Below are positions 56,236 to 64,000 of a DNA stretch of 64,000 bases, in pieces. The first letter of the stretch is position 1, and the number at the start of each line of letters is the position of its first letter. The notes under the pieces were generated by a model. The model was not told the origin of the DNA. It saw only the letters and a list, made by a program, of their open reading frames with translations, and ran no database searches. The position numbers and the translations under genes are program-made. The stretch spans positions 213,454,333 to 213,518,332 of the forward strand of contig CM048755.1 in the NCBI GenBank assembly GCA_026315105.1, in the 5' to 3' direction. This DNA comes from Locusta migratoria (taxonomy: Eukaryota > Arthropoda > Insecta > Orthoptera > Acrididae).

Positions 56236-56640
56236 TAGACCGATATTCGAACCCAGGAGCTTTTCCTTTCGCGGACAAGTGCTCTACCGACTCAGTTATT
56301 TGTGCTCGCCTCGCGGTCCGTCCTCACACTTTCGTTCGTCAGTACCTTGTCTCCTAACCTCCAAACTTCACAGTTCTCCTGCGAAACTTGCAGGACTGGA
56401 AGAAAGGATATTGTGGATACGTTGCTAAGCCACAGCCTTATGGGCTGTTTCCTGGATCAAATTTTGACTCTGCAGTGGAGTGTGCGCTGATGCGAAACTA
56501 TCTGACAGATTAAAACTGTGTGCCAGAAAAGGATTCGAACCCAGGGTCTTTGCCCATCGCGCAAGCGGTCAAGGGCTCTACCGACTTAGTTACCTTTACA
56601 GAAGACGAGGTAATGGCGGAACTAAAGTTGAGAGGACGGG
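56236..56640 (-). repeat. tRNA-headed repeat, tandem units
   Basis: Two tRNA-like modules in the same orientation about 285 bp apart (B-box region GATTCGAACCCAGG and ATTCGAACCCAGGAG; A-box CTCTACCGACT). They are separated by the spacer seen in the 20.2-kb palindrome (AAGCCACAGCC, GAAACTTGCAGGACTGGAAG). Here the family is tandem, not palindromic. Confidence 0.75.
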
Positions 56641-56833
56641 CAATGAGGCGTGCACAGATAGGTTATTTGTGCATTCGCATATTAATTGTCGTATTCTGTT
56701 TCAGAAATACAAACAATTATAGATATGGTGTCTATTCCATCTACATAAATGTTCTGACGGACAGAGTCAGTAACAATCTGTGGCTGATTGCTGAAGATGC
56801 ATGCAGCAATGGAGGTAAAGAAGTTTAAGTTAA

Positions 56834-57004
56834 GCCGGCCGCAGTGGACGAGCGGTCTGCGCCGCGTCAGTCACGTTCTGCGTCAGTCGGGAGTTCGAAT
56901 CCCCCCTCGGGCATGGATATTTGTGCCGTCCTTAGTATTAGCTAGTTCATAAGCAGTTTGTAAGTTTAGGGACTGATGACCCATGAGCTCTACAAACATT
57001 TGAA
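56834..57004 (+). mobile_element. SINE-A, internally shortened
   Basis: Head GCCGGCCGCAGTGGACGAGC, B-box GAGTTCGAATCC, tail ACAAACATTTGAAC followed by a T/C-rich stretch to 57027. Confidence 0.85.
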
Positions 57005-57030
57005 CTTTTTCTTTCTTTCTTTTTTTTAAA

Positions 57031-57252
57031 ATTTAATCTCCTGTTGGCAGCGTGGTCATTAGAGGCGGAATTCTAGTTCGCATTGTTTGATGGGGGAGGA
57101 AATCGCCATCGCCTTTGAAATAAACTATCTCGGCATTTGCCTGGAGTGATTTAGGGAAATCACGGAAAACCTAAATCTGAATGGCTGGATTTCAACTACC
57201 GTCGTCCCGATAGATAGTCTACTATATTTCCACTGCTCCTCCTTGCTCGGTG
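57031..57252 (-). mobile_element. SINE-C
   Basis: GTGGTCATTAGAGGCGGAAT, GGCATTTGCCTGGAGTGATT, CGGAAAACCTAAATCTG and TTGCTCGGTG, reverse orientation. Confidence 0.8.
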
Positions 57253-57452
57253 ATGCTGTGGTGTAAGGAAAGAGTGTCTAGGTATTGAATGAATGCAATA
57301 GGATGAAAAGTGACTTCCACAGAATTTACAGTTAGCTCCAAACATAGAAAAATTTAAGGTGACGGAGATGATTAGGAAAAATTATTATTTTGTTCTGCTT
57401 GAAAAAGTCGCGTAGATTAAATATCGAGGCGTAAAGTTGCAGAATGATATGT

Positions 57453-57644
57453 TCTAATGTTTGTATTGCTTTTGGGACTTAACTTCGGGGTCATCAGTCC
57501 CTAAACTTACAAACTACTTATGAACTAGCTAATACTAAGGACGGCACAAATATCCATGCCCGAGGGTGGATTCGAATCCCCGACCGTAGTGGCCGTGCAG
57601 ACCGTGACTGGAGCGCCGCAGTCTCCTAGGCCACCGCGAGCGGC
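57453..57644 (-). mobile_element. SINE-A with 14-bp TSD
   Basis: TSD GCAGAATGATATGT at 57439-57452 and 57645-57658, the longest perfect TSD in the window. Confidence 0.93.
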
Positions 57645-57680
57645 GCAGAATGATATGTAATGGAATGAGCATTTAAGTGC

Positions 57681-57873
57681 AAAAATGTTCAAATGTTTGT
57701 AAGGCTTAAGGGACTTAACTGCGGGGTCATCAGTCCCTAAACTTACAAACTACTTATGAACTACCTTATACTAAAGACGACACAAACATCCAGTCCCGAG
57801 CCGGGATTCGAACCCCCGACGGCGGACGGCCGCGCGCACCGCAACACGGCTCACCAGCACGCGCGGATAATCC
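57681..57873 (-). mobile_element. SINE-A variant
   Basis: Reverse copy 36 bp beyond its neighbour. Tail AAAAATGTTCAAATGTTTGT, B-box region GGGATTCGAACCCCCGACGG, and a head different from SINE-A proper (GCACCGCAACACGGCTCACC). TSD not resolved. Confidence 0.83.
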
Positions 57874-57954
57874 GCCGCAGCCCATGTAATTTCGCTCGTG
57901 TAGAAGGCGGGTTGTTGAGGTGGATTTATTGGAAGAATTTTGGGAAGATCTAGT

Positions 57955-58465
57955 TGATTTGTAAAGCAGACCTTTTTTAGTATTGTCCCGGTATCTGGGA
58001 TCCACACTAGATCGAAAAAGATGTAACACTGTAGGTGAACGTACCGTGGATCCCAACCGCTAGATCGATTTAAATGAAAACATAGATGCATGTCAGAGTC
58101 GGGCTGCTAGGTTTGTTACTACAAGGTTTGCTTAATGAGTGACATACAGAGATGCTTCGTGAACTGAATGAGAATCGCTGGAGTAACGGCGACGTTCTTT
58201 TCGAGGAACACAACTGCGAAATTTAGAGTGCCGGAATTTGAAGCTATTTTTTGAAAGATTCTATTGCCAGCAACTTAATTTCGTGTAATGGCCACACATA
58301 TAAGGAAAATTAGGGCTCTTACATATACATACAAGCATTTCTCTTTCTTCCCTAGTTCTAATAGGGAGTGGAACAGAAAAAGCATTGGGTAGTAATGGTA
58401 CGAGATCCGTTTCAGCACGCATCTTGCAGTGAATTGCGGAGTACGTACGCAGTTGTAGAGCACAG
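57955..58465 (+). pseudogene. CR1/L2-like LINE 3' fragment
   Basis: Plus strand frames: SRAARFVTTRFA, MLRELNENRWSNGDVLFEEH, then KENQGSYIYIQAF- or ALTYTYKHFSFFPSSNREWN-like, and a CR1/L2-type end (EWNRKSIG). It matches the C-terminal region of LINE copy 2. 5'-truncated with stops. Confidence 0.65.
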
Positions 58466-58469
58466 AAAA

Positions 58470-58650
58470 TTAGACGGGTAGATCACGTAGCTAATAGGAA
58501 GTTACTGAACAAAATTGAGAAGAAGAGATATTTGTGGCGTAACTTCACTACAAAGAGGGGTCGGTTGATAGGATAAAATTTTAAGACGTCAGTGTAGTAT
58601 TCCAGGATAATTTGCAGAGAGAGACCAACAGACGAGTTTCCAGTACTCAT
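58470..58650 (+). pseudogene. RTE-like LINE C-terminal fragment
   Basis: KIRRVDHVANRKLLNKIEKK and RYLWRNFTTKRGRLIG match KIRWVDRVTNEEVLNRIGEK and RNFWHTLTKRRDRLVG of the LINE at 3071-4426. Only about 60 codons remain. Confidence 0.7.
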
Positions 58651-58753
58651 AACTATTTTGGTGTTGTCAGACATTATGTCTTTTTTGGGGGGTTGGTAAA
58701 TATTACCGATGCCAAATGTAATGTTTCCCCAGTTGAAAAGGATACTTTGGTTA

Positions 58754-59075
58754 AAACTTTCTGACAGACAATCTGTGCCGGACCGGGTTTCGAATCTGGG
58801 ATCTTTGCATTTTTCGGGCAAGCACTCTACCGACTGAGCTATCCTGGCACGCTTCACGACGCGTCTTCACAACTTTACATCCACTACCACCTCGCCTTCT
58901 ATTTTTCCACCTTCACAATGGACGAGCCCTGAGCGTGCCAGGATAGCTCAGTCGGTAGACGATATACCTGCGAAATGTAAACATCACAGGTTCAAATCCC
59001 GATCGAGCACAGAGTTTCAATCTGCCAGTAAGTTTCATTTAAGCGGAAACTCTTCTGCAGAATGAAAATATCATT
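58754..59075. repeat. tRNA-headed repeat pair, inverted
   Basis: Left unit (58754 to about 58925, minus) and right unit (about 58926-59075, plus) carry tRNA-like modules back to back (GAGCTATCCTGGCACGCTTC / AGCGTGCCAGGATAGCTCAG). Ends are TTTCTGACAGACAATCTGTG and ATCTGCCAGTAAGTTTC, then GAATGAAAATATCATTCTGG. Same family as at 20.2 and 56.2 kb. Confidence 0.78.
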
Positions 59076-60641
59076 CTGGAGCCTATGTTTATTGGTAAGA
59101 AAATATTAATAACAGTTTTATAATTACCGTTCATGCGGTGTATGGCAGCTATACCTAAGTGAAATGGACATTGATGCACGTACCCTAATGCATAAGAAGC
59201 AAGTCGTTAAATTCGTTGTAGAAACTACAAGGTTGCTGACTGACCCTCTGACCTTTCAAAAATCGTTCAAAAGGTATGCGATTCGCATGGGAAGTATTGT
59301 AAGAGCTAGGTGTGTGTGTTTCAGGACCTCCAATCGTAATTTTTAAATCGAGGTCCTTTTTGGCCACATGTGATGTAACCATTTCGAGAGCTTGCCCCTG
59401 CGCTTCTTTTCGATAGCCTGTACCAGCCTTAACTACGTGTTGCAGTGGTGCTCAACGTTAACTGATAGATGTTCTTGGTGATAATATGTCCCTCCTCATA
59501 ACAGGGACGCCACTGGATTATTTTGCGCCATGAGAGACACGGTACTCCATGCCTGCCCGTTATCGTGCTCCCCTTCTGCGCGATGAAATCTGATTAACGT
59601 TCTTCGTGGTACTCAGAGGGAATCCAACAAGCAATATACTGCGGAAATAACTCTCCAGAAATCAGGAAATTTCCGCGAAGCAGTTAATTCCTCTGGTGCC
59701 ACTGGGAATACCTCCACGCTATCTCTTGACAACTACATTCGCTCACTGTGATGATACACAACGACTCCACTTCCAAAGTCTCCTTTCCCCGTTACGCATA
59801 CCTTATACGTAAGCAATGAGGAAAAGGTGTATCGTGACTATTGTTAATTAATCAGGTGGGGTGATCAAAACTGTGTGTTTTTAAATGTAGATATGTAACG
59901 TATGGACGATTAAAACATACTTCGCTAGTATTTCATCATCTTGTATCTATAAATTGGTTCTTTTAACGGAACAGATGATATTTGTGAGGTGACTGTGTTT
60001 CTTTAATGTATCAAAAATTTCGTGGAATGTCGGCGTTTGCCAATAGCAAACTTGTAACTGGTTTCTGGTAACACAGCTTTTTAATATATCATTTTTAGAC
60101 TAGATGTTCTCAATTGCATCACTATTAAATATGAATAGAACATTTGTTCTTAGGCACACATTTATATGTCACCTTGGCGTAGTTTTTTATCCTTAAAAAA
60201 ATCTTACTTCCTCGCAATAAATCTGATAACAGAACTGTAGCAAACAAATTACATGGTATCTTTTCAATATGAAATGAAAAAATACTGAATATTTATTTCT
60301 TGCCTAGAGCCTGAAAAGTTATCCAAGCTACAACACCCTCCCCTATATCGGTATTAAAGGTGAACAACGTATGAATGCAGAAATTCTTTGACTGCTTATA
60401 ATTTACATTTTATACGCCTAAAATACCTTGTGATTACAGAAAACAGAAACGGGTTCTATATTCAGAACTTGATTTATCTACTTAATCTCCACTCAAAATC
60501 AAAAGATGCAACCATTTCATGGGTGTTTGCTACGTATATAAAAATCGTAGCTCCCATCCTTGCTGAAGCATGTGGCAAGTGTGTATTTGTATCTAGTGAG
60601 TATCTGCTGAGAGCTTGTATAATGGATAGATCTGTTTGTAA
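59076..60641. other. No gene recognised
   Basis: No supported ORF or repeat in 1.5 kb of mostly AT-rich DNA. Confidence 0.45.
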
Positions 60642-60831
60642 CGGCCGCGGCGGAATGCCGTGAACAAGCCGTGCTGCGATGCGCGTGGCTTTCGGCGACG
60701 GAGGTTCGCGTTCTCCCTCGGGCATGGGTGTATATGTTGTCCTTAGATTAGTTTAACATAGTTTAAGTAGTTTGAAAGTTATGGACTAATAATCACGCAG
60801 TTAAGTCCCGTAGATTTACAAACATTTGAAC
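60642..60831 (+). mobile_element. SINE, B-like variant
   Basis: Head GGCCGCGGCGGAATGCCG, B-box region GGAGGTTCGCGTTCTCCC, tail TTTACAAACATTTGAACA. Confidence 0.83.
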
Positions 60832-60918
60832 ATTTTGATTCTAATGTCGTCGAAGAGTATCGAATAAATGAAAGAAAGGGAGAAGAACGGTGCGACGTTT
60901 GTCATAAGCACTGCGGTT

Positions 60919-61938
60919 AAGCGTGGTTCTGGTATATCGCCGCAAATTTGCGACTGGATAGGGGATTTCCTGTCAGAGAGGACTCATTTTGTAGTGATCG
61001 ATGGTAAAGCATCGACTAAAGCAGAGGTGATATCGGGCGTTCCACAGTGTTATTGGTTCTCTGCTGTTCCTTATTTACATAACGATTTGGGAGAAAATGT
61101 AAATAGCTCTGTTAGGTTGTTTGCAGATGACGCCGTCATTTATCGTCCAGTAAAATCACCTGAAGATCAAAACCAACTGCAGAACGATCTGAATAAGACA
61201 TCACTATGATGCAAAAATTGGCAATTGACTCTAAATAATGAGAAGTGTGAAGTTGTCCACGTGAGTACGAAATGAAATCCGTTAAACTTTGTTTACCAGA
61301 TACATCAATCAATCGTGAAGGCCGTAAACTCGATATAATACATAGTAATTACTATTAGGTTACTTCAGACTTAAACTGGAAAGAACATGTAGATAATGTC
61401 GTGGGAAAGGCGAACCAGAGACTGCGTTTAATTGGCAGAACCCATAACAGATGCAACAGAAATACTAAAGAAACTGCATACAACAGGTTTGTCCGTCCTT
61501 ATTTGGAATATTGCTGTCCAGTGTGGGATCCTTATCAGGTGAGTTTTACGGAGGACATCGAAAGAGTCTAAAGAAGGGTAGCTCTTTTTGTTTTGTCACG
61601 ATACAGGGGAGACAGCGTTACGGGAATGACACAGGATCTGGGATGGGAATCATTACAACAACGGCGATTATCGCTGCGGTGTGGGCTACTTACGAAACAC
61701 CAATCGCCAACATTCTCCTCCGAATGCGAAAATATATTGTTGAATCCCACTTACTTAGACAGAAATGATCATCATAATAAAATACGAAAAATTAGAGCTC
61801 GAACGGAGAGATTCAGATGTTCTTTCTTCCCGCGCGCTATTCGAGAATGGAATGGGAGATAAATAGTATAAAGGTGGTTTGATGAACCCTCTGCCAGGCA
61901 CATAAATGTGATTTGCAGAGTATCCCATGTAGATGTAG
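60919..61938 (+). mobile_element. CR1/L2-like LINE (copy 4), 5'-truncated
   Basis: RT blocks LSERTHFVVIDGKAST, ISGVPQ, YLHNDLGENVNSSVRLFADD (FADD intact, 61124-61135) and QNDLNKTS-stop. Then frames with WQLTLNNEKCEVVH, YCCPVWDPYQVSF, QSPTFSSECENILL and RTERFRCSFFPRAIREWN to the 3' end GAGTATCCCATGTAGATGTA (about 61918-61937). At least three frame breaks. Confidence 0.83.
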
Positions 61939-61954
61939 AAGAGGGTAGTTGTCT

Positions 61955-62149
61955 GTTTTGTTTGTAAATCTATCGGACCAAACTGCGTGGTCATCAGTCC
62001 GTAGCTTACAAACTACTTAAACTAAGGTAAACTAACCTAAGGACAACCCAGACACCCATGCCCGAGGGAGGACTCGCACCCCCGATGGCGAACGGCCGCG
62101 CGCATCGCAGCACGGTACCCCAGTGCGCACGGCTAAACGGCCGCGGCGC
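61955..62149 (-). mobile_element. SINE, B-like variant
   Basis: GTTTGTAAATCTATCGGACC tail, CCCGAGGGAGGACTCGCACC, CGGCTAAACGGCCGCGGCGC head. Confidence 0.83.
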
Positions 62150-62166
62150 TGTAGTGACACACATTC

Positions 62167-62606
62167 TGTGGTGTCGCACAAGTCCAAAGTGCGCGCCACC
62201 TACTTTCGCCGCGCGCCGCCATGCACGCACGGCGCGGCGTTCTTACGACGACAGCCACGAGCGCCCTCTGCTGCAACTCCGCTCGTGGCCACCACTGAAC
62301 GACATCGTTCACTTGGGACTGAGATAGCAACCAGTTAGGACCTTCAGAATCAGATAGGCACCAGTGAAGACTTGGCTATTGTACAGGCACTAGGCAGGCC
62401 TCTAACAACTATGTATCAACATTCTGCAGTACTATGTAAAAGTTAAGTATTGTATACATTCTGTGCAATATATATCTCTTCTAATTTACTCTAGTGTTTA
62501 TAGTTTCTGGCTGCTCCCCTCCGTACCTGCACCAGCGTGTTATCTTTATTCCTGTGTCGGTCTCATTCCACTCGGCCACCGACACCTACGACGAGGCTGG
62601 GACACA
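62167..62606 (+). mobile_element. Possible LTR followed by 25-bp tandem repeats
   Basis: A 440-bp segment with TGTGGTGTCG...GGGACACA ends, GC-rich first half and AT-rich second half, and TATA-like TGCAATATATATCTC near 62464. After it come three 25-bp units at 62590-62664 (GACGAGGCTGGGACACAAAA and variants), the first overlapping the end. GTGGCGACGAGG resembles a gypsy primer-binding-site region. No internal coding sequence and no TSD, so weak. Confidence 0.3.
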
Positions 62607-62811
62607 AAAGCGGCGACGAAGTTGGAACACAAAAGTGGCGACGAGGATGGGATACAAAACATTCGTTCTGTCCGACAAACACGTGGCGGTGGCAATAGAT
62701 TAGACGTCATTACTTCTTGTTCCGGTGTCAGGTAAAGAAGATCTCTGCTGATTTTTCAGTTACTAGCAATAATCTAACCGTTATTTACATCTTGGTCAAA
62801 AACTAGCAAGT

Positions 62812-63630
62812 CAGTCCTTATTTACATAAACGATTTAGGGGAAAATCTAAGTAGCTCTCTTAGGTTGTTTGCAGATGACGCCGTCATTTACCGTTTAGTA
62901 AAATCATCTGAAGATCAAAACCAACTGCAGAACGATCTGAATAAGATATCAGTATGGTGTAAAAATTGGCAATTGACTCTAAATAATGAGAAGTGTGAAG
63001 TCATCCACATGAGTACGAAAAGAAATCCGTTAAACTTTGTTTACAAGGTAAATCAATCAAATGTGAAGGCCGTAAACTCCACAAAATACCTAGGAATTAC
63101 TATTACTTCAGACTTAAATTGGAAAGAACACGTAGATAATATCGTGGGAAAGGCGAACCAGAGACTGTGTTTTATTGGCAGAACCCTTAAAACATGCAAC
63201 AGAACTACGAAAGAAACTGCATACACTACGCTTGTCCGTCCATTTTTGGAGTATTGCAGCCCAGTGTGGGATCCTTATCAGGTGGGTCTGACGGAGGACA
63301 TCGAAAGAGTCTAAGAAAGGGCAGCTCGTTTCGTATTTTCACGATACAGGGGAGACAGCGTTACGGAAATGGTACAGGATCTGGGATGGGAATCATTACA
63401 ACTCCGAATGCGAAAATATATTGTTCACTCCCACTTACATAGATAGAAATGATCATTAGAATAAAATACGAGAAATCAGAGCTCGAACGGAGAGATTCAT
63501 GTGTTCATTCTTCCCGCGCGCTATTCGAGAATGGAATGGGAGATAAATAGTATAATTTTGGTTCGATGAATCCTCTGTCAGGCACTTAAATGTGATTTGC
63601 AGAGTATCCCCATGTAGATGTAGATGTAGA
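62812..63630 (+). mobile_element. CR1/L2-like LINE (copy 5), 5'-truncated
   Basis: Starts inside the RT (INDLGENLSSSLRLFADDAV), keeps the C-terminal region, and ends GAGTATCCCCATGTAGATGT at about 63605-63628. Roughly 90 percent identical by eye to copy 4 in the shared part. Confidence 0.85.
62865..63314 (+). pseudogene. LINE RT fragment (copy 5)
   Basis: A 149-residue open stretch: FADDAVIYRLVKSSEDQNQL, SVWCKNWQLTLNNEKCEVIH, NSTKYLGITITSDLNWKEHV, GKANQRLCFIGRTL, LVRPFLEYCSPVWDPYQ, then a stop in ERV. It holds the catalytic FADD and the thumb, but fingers, palm block A and endonuclease are lost. A later frame gives RTERFMCSFFPRAIREWN. A deletion after TGMGIITT removes about 50 bp relative to copy 4. 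Confidence 0.82.
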
Positions 63631-64000
63631 CATTAACAAGTCTTATTCGTCTCAGCTAATGAGGCTTGAAAACCACTGAAGTACTTTGTTTGAACTGAGA
63701 ACACCTCTCAGATGGTGCAACTAACTAGGGAGAAACTATTGTAGTCGAAAGGAAAGAGCAAATTTATTCTATGGATTGAAACGAGAAATTTGGGACCGTA
63801 AGTAGTAAACTACCGTGCATTTGTATATCAGCTGGTTGAATGCGTTGCATTAAGCAGGGAGATTTTTGTGGGAACAATACGGTTTCCCGCGCTGGCTGGA
63901 GGGCACGGGAACGTTGTGAAAATGAGGCGTCCGGTGCGTGTCGGGCGCCCGCGGCCGTCTGTGTGCTGTAGGCGCCGCAGCATCGCCAACCAATCGATTC
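63631..64000. other. No gene recognised; GC-rich end
   Basis: 63890-64000 rises sharply in GC with several CpG (GGGCGCCCGCGGCCG). It may be the edge of another GC-rich element. Cut by the window. Confidence 0.4.

Overview
This window looks like a transposon-dense intergenic or intronic stretch of a large insect genome. The tRNA-headed SINE families, the CR1/L2-like LINEs ending in ATGTAG repeats, and the mariner, Tc1, hAT and piggyBac relics recall locust/grasshopper DNA (Orthoptera, Schistocerca/Locusta type). That assignment is recollection, not a search result. I see no host protein gene, no functional tRNA or rRNA gene and no bacterial feature. Almost all coding signal is decayed transposon protein.

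Layout. 1-1064: GC-rich 5' end of a minus-strand element (open Pro-rich ORF leaving the window, leader, YY1-like motif). 3071-4446: 5'-truncated RTE-like LINE. 7.9-12.0 kb: minus-strand CR1/L2-like LINE with SGNH-type ORF1, endonuclease and RT remnants, carrying two SINEs and a 47-nt A run. 13.6-17.7 kb: second LINE of this kind, broken by a solo LTR, a third LINE and three SINEs. 18.1-19.3 kb: Tc1-like fragment plus a deleted LINE copy. 20.2-20.8 kb: large palindrome with tRNA-like ends. 21.9-23.4 kb: element with long terminal inverted repeats. 23.6-24.9 kb: Ty3/gypsy (Mag-like) RT and integrase relics. 25.5-26.2 kb and 52.6-53.2 kb: two deletion derivatives of one mariner. 28.7-31.8 kb: the best-preserved LINE ORF, in one frame with two nonsense codons and a SINE. 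34.8-44.6 kb: LINE fragments, hAT-like element, Tc1 fragment, a second LINE of the 28.7 kb type and a piggyBac relic. 44.6-48.3 kb: nothing recognisable. 48.9-50.5 kb: Tc1-like relic with two SINEs. 50.6-51.5 kb: compound foldback. 53.6-59.1 kb: dense SINEs, a hAT-type MITE, tRNA-headed repeats and LINE 3' ends. 60.6-63.6 kb: two plus-strand LINE 3' halves around a SINE and an LTR-like segment.

The genes do not form a pathway. What can be read is a chronology: SINEs with target-site duplications (TSDs) are youngest, and they sit in older LINE and Tc1 copies. The best candidates for follow-up are the tRNA-headed palindromic repeats, the 50.6 kb compound foldback, the 21.9 kb long-TIR element and the nearly intact LINE at 28.7 kb.
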